Positions 25,577 through 37,622 of a DNA stretch of 60,000 bases are shown here, piece after piece (the first letter of the stretch is position 1; every line of letters starts with the position of its first letter). The stretch is taken from positions 31,545,628-31,605,627 of the forward strand of contig OZ037767.1 in assembly GCA_964035545.1 (NCBI GenBank), read 5' to 3'. The position numbers and the translations under genes are program-made. Under the pieces are notes generated by a model, which was not told where the DNA came from, searched no databases, and saw only the letters and a list, made by a program, of their open reading frames with translations. This DNA comes from Bugula neritina. Taxonomy: Eukaryota; Bryozoa; Gymnolaemata; Cheilostomatida; Bugulidae.

Positions 25577-28500
25577 ATGCAACTGACCTGGAAGCGCATT
25601 ATACTCTACCAATTCAGCTCTAAGTGTGCACAATCCAGATTTCAAGCCATTAACTCGAAGACTAATATCGTGCATTTATTTAGAACCATGTCATCTACAA
25701 TTTCCCCTCCACAGTCTTTGCTCAAACCTATTAATGTGCCTTCAAAGACCTTGATGGGCCCCGGCCCTTCAAGTGGAGCTCCCAGGGTTCTTGCTGCAGG
25801 TGCTCTCCCTCTTCTTGGGCATCTTCATAGTGAATTCACACAGGTAATGGGTTTAGATTGAATATTCTTTGCATTTGACTTTGTTTTTGATTTTAATAAT
25901 AGAGATTTAGATTATGTGCATTTATTTTTAATTTTTGTTGCTTGCATTATGTTTATGATTTATCATTATCGTTATGAACATGATTATTTTGTTCACAAAT
26001 AGTATTGTGTTATTTGGTTTTGTGATTGCTATTAGAAAGTCAATCATCACCTTGCAAGAATTTTTGCATCAACCTAATTCATCACATGATTATGATGAGC
26101 TACTAATGAGATTTTTGATTTCTAAAATTGTAGTTTGATAATCATTCATATTTATCATTATAGTTATGATTACTGTATTTTTCTTGTTTTAGTTTAATTT
26201 TGATAATATCCATTACAATAATTTTGCCAACTTGGTGGATTAGCTTACCTTTCAGCCAATAATCATTCTACAAAATAATTAGTGGAAGTGGTAGCTGCTT
26301 TTACTGAATAATGAGGAGATTGAGGCACTGCTAGTAAAAACTCAGGTTTTGGTGGAAATATTTGGTAAAAGACAGCACTACATTGCTTGTAATACCCTTG
26401 GCTAGCAGTTGCTGATGAACTGCTGAGAATACTTTGCTTGTTTGTCTTCATATACTGGCATAGTTTTATTATGAATATCGGCACGACTGCTAATAATAAA
26501 TGTAGGTAATTCCAACTTGTGTTTTACAAAGTTAGAAAAAAACTGCGCTTAATATTCTATTTATTTATTTTTGTTCAACAATTTAGATAATGGATGAATG
26601 CAAGGAAGGGATAAAGTATTTATTTCAAACCAATAACACCGTGACTCTAGCGGTCTCTGGAACAGGTAGGCCTAATATTCACACCTTTAGCAATAATCTC
26701 AAATTTAGCAAGATCATTGGGTTTTCATTTCCTCTTAGTTTATGTTTCGTCAGTTTCACATCATTAGAACGTTTAGGATTTACTTATTCTAAACCAAGTA
26801 GTGCTTTGTACAATAAATAGTACAATATAGGCAATGTCAAGGGTAACAGCGAATAGAACCCAGCCCACCTTTGTAGACTTAATGAACTAACTCAGAAGTT
26901 GTGCTCTGTAGGACATGCTGGCATGGAGATGGCCTGTGACAACACGATTGAGTCGGGTGACAAGGTTCTGGTGGTCACCAACGGCATCTGGGGCAGCAGA
27001 TTCTCGGACATGGCCAGTCGTCATGGTACGCTCTCAGAGTGGCTTCTCAAATATGGCTGTAATGTGAGCATCTTGTATATAATGGACCTGAATAAATGTG
27101 TTGTGTTTAACTTCGTATGTTATTCTGTTTTGTAGGCGGGGACGTGGTGCAACTAACTAACAATGGACACGCCTTCACCAAAGATGAACTAGAGAAGGTA
27201 GAAAGTTACACCAACTACTGATAACACTAGCAAGTACCTGTTGACTAGTGCCTGTGTTATTTTAGTTGCAGTGTGTCGTATGCTGTGTGTTATCTCACAG
27301 CATGATGTCTTATCTCTCCAGTAGCTCATCAAGTCTAAACTTTGCATCAACTATACAACTTAGCATGTTACTTCACTGTAAACACCTGTCATATGCTATA
27401 GCCACTAGTGTCCAAGTGTCATCTGACAGACAGCTAGTCTGACACTGCCTTGCATGTGCTTTAATGCTCATTGGCTGCTGCTGTTTGCTGTGTTATTCTC
27501 TTTGTGGTGAAAGGTCAAATGTCTACTGGCTGTGTTTCTAACTCTAGTTTGTAAGCTAATAATTTATTTCGAGGTCTTCTACTACATCATTTCCTGCCAA
27601 CCACTGCCAACTGTTGTAGAGTATAGAGTATACAGTGTAGACTATACAGTATAGAGTATATAATAGACAGTGTAGACGATACAGTATAGAGTATACAGTA
27701 TTGAGTATAGCATAGAGTATATTGCAGGCATTGGTTGAACACAAGCCTAGTGTGATGTTCGTAGCTCATTCTGAGTCTTCCTGTACCTTGATGCAACCCG
27801 TAGATGATCTAGGTCACTTGTGTCATAAGTAAGTCACACATACTGTGTGTCATAAGTAAGTCACCCATACTGTATGTCATAAGTAAGTCACACATACTGT
27901 ATGTCATAAGTAAGTCACCCATACTGTATGTCATAAGTAAGTCACACATACTGTATGTCATAAGTAAGTCACACATGTATGTCATAAGTAAGTCACACAT
28001 GTATGTCATAAGTAAGTCACACATACTGTGTGTCATAAGTAAGTTACACACACTGTATGTCATAAGCCATGTATATATACTGTATACCATGTATTACAGG
28101 TACGACTGTATACTGATAGTAGACACAGTGGCGTCTGCAGGTGGTACTCCTCTCTTTATGGACAAGTGGGGTGAGTAAGTACACTGTAAGTACATACACT
28201 GTAAGTACATACACTGTAAGTACATACACTGTAAGTACATACACTGTAAGTACGTACACTGTAAGTATGTACACTGTAAATATATACATTGTAAGTCTAT
28301 ACACTGTAAGTACATACACTGTAGGTATATACACTGTAAGTATATACACTGTAAGTACATACACTGTAGGTACATACACTGTAGGTATAGATGTGATGTA
28401 CACTGGAACACAGAAGTGTCTCAGTGCACCCCCAGGTATCACTCCCATCTCCTTCAGTGACAGAGCATACCAAAGATTCCTCAAGAGAAAGACTAAGCCT

Positions 28501-29864
28501 GTTTCCTACTACATGGACTTATCAGAGCTGGCCAATTACTGGGGGTGTGATGGGGCCTCCGCTAGGCGGTATGACTGCTATATTATAGTGTTCATGTGTT
28601 GGTGGTTGGTGAATGGGTATTTCATATCATCTGTATATATTATATTTTGTGTATATCATATCATATCGTCTGTATATATCATATCATATGTATATCATAT
28701 CGTCTGTATATATTATATCTTGTGTATATTATATCACATCGTCTGTATATATCATATCATCTGTATATATCATATAATATGTATATCACATCGTCTCTAT
28801 ATCGTATCGTCTCAGATATCACCACACGGCACCTATAACTTCTGTCTACCAACTCAGAGAGGCCTTAGCTTTGGCTACAGAAGAAGGTTTGGAGAATATG
28901 TGGAAAAGGCACTCGGCCTGCTCGGCACAGCTGAGAGAAGGAGTTAAGAAACTAGGGCTAAGCATACTGATAAATGAGCCGGTGAGATTTAGTAAATGTA
29001 TTCTTAATTTAATTAAGATAAACTTTTTGTAACAAGAAGTTGTCTTCTCATTGCTGTACAAACTTTCAGTTATTTTTGTTTTTGAATCATTCATATAATA
29101 TTAGTGATATAAGATATATATTACTCATATAATATTAGTGATATAAAATATATATTATTCATATAATAATAATAATATTGGTTTACGGTTGTCGTAGGAG
29201 CATATATTACCCACGCTGACAGGTGTGATGGTGCCACAGGGTGTTGACTGGAAGGCAGTGTCAGGGTATCTCATGAAAAAGTATGTGTTGGGATTATCTA
29301 CTCTCTGGGAGTGAAACTTCAGCTTTAAGTATTATTTATGAAGTATTGTATTGTATTTAGTTACAGAATAGAGATCAGTTATACAGTATTGTATTGTATT
29401 TAGTTACAGGATAGAGATCAATTATACAGTATTGTATTGTATTTAGTTACAGAATAGAGATCAGTTATACAGTATTGTGTTGTATTTAGTTACAGGATAG
29501 AGATCAGTTATATAGTATTGTATTGTATTTAGTTACAGGATAGAGATTAATTATACAGTATTGTGTTGTATTTAGTTACAGGATAGAGATCAGTTATACA
29601 GTATTGTGTTGTATTTAGTTACAGAATAGAGATCAGTTATACAGTATTGTATTGTATTTAGTTACAGGATAGAGATCAGTTATACAGTATTGTGTTGTAT
29701 TTAGTTACAGAATTGAGATCAGTGGAGGTCTGGGTTACACAGCTGGTCAGATCTGGAGAATTGGTCTGATGGGTTACAACGCCAGACCCGACGCAGTCGA
29801 CACTCTACTCAGAGCTTTCAAGGAGGCTCTCGAGGCGCACGGCTACACGCCAAGTAAAATGTAA
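25577..29864 (+). CDS. AGXT: Alanine-glyoxylate aminotransferase (serine-pyruvate aminotransferase)
   Basis: PLP enzyme converting glyoxylate plus alanine to glycine plus pyruvate in peroxisomes and/or mitochondria. Ten exons: 25577-25843, 26587-26665, 26912-27025, 27136-27197, 27728-27828, 28100-28170, 28385-28568, 28816-28981, 29198-29280 and 29711-29864. Phases agree throughout; 426 codons. Family blocks: [62 protein letters not shown], the PLP-lysine block [13 protein letters not shown] (Lys about 242), YYMDL and the C-terminal [19 protein letters not shown]. The chain ends SKM, a peroxisomal PTS1-type tripeptide. The first 37 residues are rich in Arg, Lys, Ser and hydrophobics and lack acidic residues except one Asp-free stretch start, as mitochondrial presequences do; a second Met at residue 38 (position 25688) starts the conserved part. 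The first ATG follows tattgtag, so an upstream exon is possible. Confidence 0.96.
27600..27722. repeat. tagagtatacagtgtagac repeat, AGXT intron 4
   Basis: About five degenerate copies of a 16-20 bp unit lie directly before the exon 5 acceptor at 27728. Confidence 0.75.
27815..28072 (+). repeat. Array that repeats the AGXT exon 5 donor junction
   Basis: The real donor is TGTCATAA|GTAAGTCAC at 27829. Eight further copies of TGTCATAA|GTAAGT follow at 24-33 bp spacing, then a ninth broken copy (cataagcc). The decoys include the last eight exon bases. Confidence 0.94.
28171..28392 (+). repeat. 15-bp array that makes up all of AGXT intron 6
   Basis: The intron runs gtgagtaagtacact and then about 14 units of gtaagtacatacact. 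Late units change gtaag to gtagg, so the last ones read CACTGTAG|GTA and supply the acceptor of exon 7 at 28385. Donor-like and acceptor-like ends are both variants of the same repeat. Confidence 0.93.
28620..28815 (+). repeat. atatcatatcgtctgtat repeat, AGXT intron 7
   Basis: A 16-27 bp degenerate unit. The true acceptor CGTCTCAG|ATATCA resembles repeat copies CGTCTGTATATATCA, so the junction again lies within the repeat. Confidence 0.8.
29338..29722 (+). repeat. 43-bp array that repeats the AGXT exon 10 acceptor junction
   Basis: Eight copies, each with TTTAGTTACAG then AATAGAGATCAGTTA or GATAGAGATCAGTTA. The true site is TTTAGTTACAG|AATTGAGATCAGTGG. Eleven intron bases and about 13 exon bases are shared with one or two substitutions. 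Confidence 0.95.
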
Positions 29865-30111
29865 ACGCCACACATACATAGCATTGACATTACTCTGTCA
29901 CATGCTAGTGTAGTATTGACTTTGCAAAGCCACACTGACACTACTGACATTGTATTCACATATAGCTTGTATTAGTATAGCAGCTATAACTACTCTATTC
30001 ATTGCTGGCTTTTTGTAAACATTGCCTGCTCAATTATGCAGTTATTTTCATAATACAGATTCCAAAGTCAATAGTTGGTTTATATATAATATATAGAAAG
30101 TATCTGTTGCT

Positions 30112-30388
30112 ACAAATGTTACCCTTAGTATTGCTGCGTGACAAATGCTACCCTTGGTATTGCTGCAAATGCTACCCTTGGTATTGCTGCGTGACAAATG
30201 CTACCCTTGGTATTGCTGCGTGACAAATGCTACCCTTAGTATTGCTGCGTTACAAATGCTACCCTTGGTATTGCTGCGTGACAAATGCTACCCTTGGTAT
30301 TGCTGCCTGACAAATGCTACCCTTGGTATTGCTGCCTGACAAATGCTACCCTTGGTATTGCTGCAAGACAAATGCTACCCGTGGTATT
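30112..30388. repeat. 26-29 bp tandem repeat downstream of AGXT
   Basis: About ten copies of a unit containing gctacccttggtattgctgc and gtgacaaat. It lies 250 bp past the AGXT stop and gives spurious Leu/Tyr/Cys-rich frames. The stretch 29865-30111 shows nothing further. Confidence 0.93.
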
Positions 30389-30869
30389 GTTAACTTCTAT
30401 CATGCCGTGTACATTGTTTACATGTGTATGTTATTTACATTTACACGCCATTAATTTCCTGTAGATTACCATTTTTGAGTGTTCTCTTGCAAAGGTGCGG
30501 TTGCGAAGTGACGGCACCATTTAGTGCCACTGCTTCACCACTCCATGACTCATTAGTTGACCATCAGCTGCAGTATTAGGTTGCAGTATTTTCACTGCAC
30601 CTGTCAGAGCTGTCAACGTGACACAATATTTTCAACTCATCTGATTGGTTTTTCACTTCACTCAATGGCCCAATCAAATCCAAGATTAGTAACAGCAGTT
30701 TTTCAGCATTCTTAACATTACCTCATACTGTTCTTTGTTAACCAATAATTCCAAAGGGCTATGAAAGTACAGTGAAATCCAATAGTAAATCACAGCCTTA
30801 TTTTAATTTAAACACAATAAATAATGTAGTGGTATAACTTAGTCTTAATAAACGAAAATTGGAATGTTA

Positions 30870-31538
30870 ACACTTATAGACAAAATGTAGAAACCCTTTA
30901 ATAGGTGTTAGATTATTACATAACACCAGTGTGGTAATTTATTCTTTTTATTATAAATATAAATTTGTTTATATATTTATGATATTTTTTTAAAAAATAT
31001 TCCACTGAATATCAGCTAAAGAGCAGCTGCTTGAGTTGATGTCCATATCATTACATTTAAATTAAGTGCTAATTAAACCACAATACTGATATATGATATA
31101 TTTTTATACTTAGCTTGTACTGGTTCATAAAGCTTTTAGAATGTTGAGTAAAACTCGCCAGAAATTGTATTTCTCAGGCAAAGTATCCATAAAATGTATA
31201 AAAATGCTGAGAAATAAGAGAGGTTTTAGTAATACAATAAGATAGGATACTAGCATGCTAATAACACTACAGAATATATTATTACTATAGGATGTCAAAC
31301 ATAATGTCTTATAAAATAGCAATAAATGTCTTAATTGTATTATGAGTATCTGCAATTGAGCCTCTCTTAGAATATAAAAGATAATCTCAGCATAGTAACA
31401 GAAATGCAACTATAAAAATATAATAGTCTATAGACTACTGAACAGAATTAAGGACAATGTAGAGATGGCAAGTTCAACATAAACTAGTTTATCAAAAATA
31501 ATTCAATGTGTTTTGAAAAAAGAAATCACTGTGAAAGT
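30870..31538. mobile_element. Dispersed repeat family A, copy 1
   Basis: About 660 bp closely match 42048-42733 (for example tccactgaatatcagct, and a shared 94-codon open frame on the minus strand at 31125-31409 and 42295-42582). Similarity ends at cactgtgaaagt, exactly where the retrotransposon reading frame begins here. No terminal repeats were recognised, so the class is unknown. Confidence 0.8.
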
Positions 31539-33040
31539 GCTTTTAACAAGATTAAAACTCTCATGGCCAATGCTAAGACGCTGGCTCATTTTGATTCAAA
31601 TTTGAAAACCAGTGTTGTGGTTGATGCTAGCCCATTTGCATTAGGAGCTGTTTTAGTGCAGAGAGATAGAGTGGTCACGTGGTGGCATATAGACACCGCG
31701 GGTTGACAGATATTGAGCGTAGATATAGTCAAACAGAGAGGGAGGCTTTGGCAATAGTGTGGGCCTGTGAACATTTCATGATGTACTTGTTAGGCATTGA
31801 GTTCGAGCTAATAACAGACCACAGACCCCTAGCATTTATATTTAATAATCCTAGCTCTAAGCCAGTTCCTAGGATAGAGAGGTGGTCATTACGCTCGCAA
31901 TCATTTAGGTTTACAGTGAAATATAAACCTGGAAAAGGAAACATAGCTGATCCACTCTCTAGGCTGTGTAATGTGCTGAATCACAAAGTAAACAGTATTG
32001 CTACAGTAGCAGCAGATGATTATGCTAGGCAGATTGTCAAAGAGGCAATGCCAATAGCTATTAAATGGAAAGACTTGGTAGCTAAGTCTAGTTCATGCAA
32101 AGAAGTTCAAAATGTTCTAGAAGCATTAAAATCTAATGAAATGCAGAAATGTAGCAGATCGTACCAAGTTGTGGAGAATGAACTAAGTGAAATTGATGGC
32201 GTGTTACTCAGTGGTAGTAGGATAGTATTACCAGTTGCACTTAGAGAACATGTGCTGAAATTAGCACATGAAGGGCATCAGGGCATAGTGAAGACCAAAC
32301 AAAGACTTAGGTCTAAAGTGTGGTGGCCTAAAATGGATGATGAGGTCGAGAAATTTTTCAGAAATTGTGCTGACTGTGTTAAAGTAAGTCAACCAAACCC
32401 ACCAGAACCTTTGTCAATGACTAAAATGTCAGTAAATAGAACACTTCTGAAATCATTGAAAATTGCTCACAGTAAAAGGGAGAATTTAGGTAGGGACAGT
32501 AAAAGGGAGAATTTAGGTAGGGAGCTTAGAAAATTCTTGTTAGCCTACCGCTCAACATCTCACAGCAGTACAGGCATCGCTCCATATACTTTGTTATTTG
32601 GGAGGGTGATGAGAACTAAATTGCCTGATTTAGAGGGAGAGATAGATGACACAGTACATGAAAAGGCTAACATTAATGATGCTATGGCCAAGTTAAAATG
32701 CAAAGAATACCCAGATGCTAGACGTGGGGCTAGGGAATCTGAAGTAGAAGTAGGGGATGAAGTTTTGTTGAGGGAGGAAGATAAAGGAAAATTAAGTTGC
32801 AATTTTGGCAATGATAGGCATGTAGTAACATCCAAACAGGGCTCCGATATTGTATGTGAAAACCCAAGCAATGGCAAGGTTACTAGGCGCAATTCGACTT
32901 TTGTCAAAGTTATCCCCAAAACACCTAATTTAAAGAATGATTCACCTGTGGGTGATGCCAACACCCAGCAAAGGCCTCAACGTGTTAGAAAACAACCTGA
33001 TTGGTATGGGGATGTGGTAATTCATGCACTGGATGAGTAA
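31506..33040 (+). pseudogene. Ty3/gypsy retrotransposon pol remnant (RNase H and integrase pieces)
   Basis: The first frame holds the start of the RT-linked RNase H domain with VVDASPFALGAVL. A frameshift near 31683 moves the reading to the frame of 31679-33040 (RHRGLTDIERRYSQTEREAL, then ITDHRPLAF and ADPLSRL). The integrase zinc region follows (HEGHQGIVKTKQRL, CADC), but the catalytic core with its acidic triad is missing: the sequence jumps to a block with LLAYRSTSHSSTGIAPY. A 30-bp duplication (SKRENLGRD) sits at that joint. Protease, most of reverse transcriptase, gag and the 5' LTR are absent, so the copy is dead. The first residues overlap the end of repeat family A. Confidence 0.9.
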
Positions 33041-33285
33041 TATAAGATAATAATGAAATCTTTCAAATCCCAATTTGAGATTGCCACACCTTTTAGCAAT
33101 ATTTACTTATGATAGTCTAAATGCTGTTTGTTTTTGTTAAAGCTACTATATTTGATGAGTAGCTAACTGTTTATGAATTGCTGTTTATTAGAAATTATTA
33201 TTGCATGCCATTTTATCTAAACTTAGTCTAGAGCACTTGTGAAACTAATTACTTTTAGATGTTATGGGTAACTAATTATCTGTTT

Positions 33286-33457
33286 GAAGAAAAGAAGGGT
33301 TGTAATGTTTTGAATGTGTGCTGCATGCAATGGAGTTGTTTATTATTACTGCAGATGATGTTTGGCAACTGTATGATGTCATATTCTGAATATATACAAG
33401 ATGAAGATTTACAAATATAAGTTAGTTTTTAGCCCTCAACCGAGTGTAGTCTCTACA
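33286..33457 (+). mobile_element. Candidate 3' LTR with polypurine tract of the Ty3/gypsy remnant
   Basis: A purine run, gaagaaaagaaggg (33286-33299), precedes TGTAATGTTT at 33301. The block could end at ...CTCTACA (33457), giving TG...CA ends with TGTA/TACA. Its position downstream of the integrase frame fits a 3' LTR of about 157 bp. No second LTR copy exists in the window to confirm the ends. Confidence 0.5.
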
Positions 33458-33718
33458 GCATAAACATATAATAACCTCAAATTAACACAACGTAAAAATA
33501 ACTAGTTGACGACTTGTAACGCTTTATACTTGTGTTGTTTTTATCGGTGTATTTGTGATTGTTCTTGGTATATAATTAATTATAATACAGTTATTCTTAA
33601 ACGCTCAACTAGCTCGGTCATTTAAATAACTTCGCAAGTAGATATGCAGTAAATACCAGCGCACAATAATACCCAAATCAGTAGTGCACAAAACTACAAT
33701 AAGAAGTGTAAAATATTT

Positions 33719-33788
33719 GCCACCACTGGGAATCGAACCCGAGTCCTCTGGCTTGCAAGCAAGTGTGCTACCATTACACCACGGAGGT
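33719..33788 (-). tRNA. tRNA-like sequence, probably pseudogene or SINE head
   Basis: The minus strand carries GTGGTGTAATGGTAGCAC (D arm, box A-like) and GGGTTCGATTCCC (T arm, box B-like) at tRNA spacing. The anticodon region TTGCAAG suggests GCA (Cys), but UGC (Ala) cannot be excluded. The anticodon stem, T stem and acceptor stem each have mismatches (about two in the acceptor), which argues against a functional tRNA. Confidence 0.45.
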
Positions 33789-34023
33789 CACTGGGTACAC
33801 ACAACATTACAAGAAGTATCATACGTGGTTTATTGTGAAGAAAAATTCAACAGATATCGACAATGACAGGCAACACTTAGTATTACTATTAGAATAAATT
33901 TGAAGCCTTAATCTACCTAATTTAACATAGCAAGTTGGCTAAATTTAGAGAATGAAAGTCAACTTAAACAACTATGACTAGAAATTGCTAGGCAAGTCTT
34001 CAAATTTCGATGGCACTAAAAAC

Positions 34024-35847
<1,824 letters not shown>

Positions 35848-36480
35848 CTAAAAACCAACTCTGCGACCATCACATGCCTGTTACTGATGCCGATAATTTA
35901 ACTTCGCAGTCACGTGAGGTTCATTTTCTTTTAGTACAAAATAAAAACTTTACAAACGCGGGACGGTTTACTATTGCATTAAACTTAATCATGAGTATGA
36001 GGCTATGCTTGTAGACGAATGAACAGTCCTCCCCCCTATCGTAAACTCCAACTGCGGTCTGAAAAATTCAGTGGAGTGGTATATAGACAGCTGACGCTCT
36101 AAAACTTGTCAGATAGCAGCTAAGTTCATGAGCTGCTCCACGACTAGAGCTGTTAGTTAACGCATAGTAAATGAGTTTCAGCATGCATGTGCTATAACTC
36201 GGTTGATTTTTGTAATTAATTGAGTCTGATAGTGTTTAGCATCAAGTCTAACCTTCACCTTGTCATCGGCAACGTGAAATTCATTTACATTAATTTGCGT
36301 GGACGTGCTTCTTGCTAAGCTCTGTAAGTGTAACATAGCTTGAATTTTATTATTATAGACTTTCCTGAAGTATTCACATTGAGCCAGTAATAAAAAGTAG
36401 GTAAAATAATTATTTAATATTTATATCATTATTGGTATTGAATCTAATATTGATAGTAGTACTCATACTTGACTAAAAAA

Positions 36481-37622
36481 GGTAAGTAACCATTATCATT
36501 ACCGATTCCGGTTTCCATTAGTATAACTATAAGTATTACTATTGCCGTTACACTTACTCAATTTACTTTTAGACTTGATAATTACTATTACTGTATGAGT
36601 CATTACTGATTACAAATTTACTTTAGATTTGCTTTTACTTTTTAGCAATACTAATATTTATATTAATAAAATGTAATATAAATATAACTGAAGACTTGAA
36701 GCTGAGCGCCAATCAATCATTCAATGTATCAATTATAATTATTATAATATAAAATATAGTTGTAGTTTTGTGCACTACTATATTAGGTGTTATTGTGTGC
36801 TGGTAATTACTGCGTATCCACTGTGAGGTTATGTGAAGAACCAAACAAGTTGATCACGGAACGAGAGAACTGTATTGAATCAATTACACACGATAAAATC
36901 AGTGTACATAAAACTAAAAGAGAAAAATATAACAATATGAATAGTTGAAGCAATTACATATGGTTTACCTAGTAGCTACTAACACTGTCCAAAACTGGCT
37001 GTGCGCGGAAGGCGTTACTTACATACATGAAGTCGATCCTGATTGGACGACACAAGATTCCGGCGGTGTCGTCCGCAGTTGCTGGCAGTGTCGCCTGTGA
37101 TTACTAGCGTGGCACCGTATGGAGATGCGGCATGATTTGGAGTTGCCGTTCCTGACCATAATCTATTGAGTTATGTTTGGCAGGGGGTACTGGGGGTATA
37201 CTTCCACTAACCATTACAGTATTTATACCACTATTAGTATTACTATTAGTAATAGTGATACCAATATCAGTCCGCGCCATCTGTGGAAGCTGTAAGTGTA
37301 ACTGTTGCATTGAGTATCAAACACGAACAATAACAGCCGCAATAGAAGTACTACTAGTCGTGTACGTAACCAGTTTTGGATTAGTGCCCCAGTTTAGGCT
37401 TAGCATAAATGCATTGCTCAAGTGGCATTTTACTTTGAAACTAACGATTACAGTTTGAGTTACACAGGTCTACTGACCTAGTCGGACAAACCTGAATGTA
37501 AGCTCCCATCAGCACATGACTGAAGTTGATTTCTAGTGTAGGTTATGGCTGACTAATGCACCTACTTTTAGTTCAAATTAGGTTTAAAATTTCGTTATTG
37601 GTGTGGTTTCTCGTTTTTAGTA
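36481..37622. other. Intergenic region upstream of the IAP gene
   Basis: No exon or element could be supported. It has the same TACTA/TAGTA texture as 24580-25110, for example ccattagtataactataagt near 36516. A somewhat GC-richer patch at 36990-37160 is a candidate promoter-proximal area, but no core motif was identified. Confidence 0.45.

Noticed and set aside
28141-28947. Single 268-codon plus-strand frame
   Set aside because: It reads through AGXT exons 6 and 7 and their repeat introns by chance; the conserved peptides and splice sites support three separate exons instead.
33684-33866. 60-codon plus frame across the tRNA-like sequence
   Set aside because: It is explained by the antisense of the box A and box B region and has no support as a protein.
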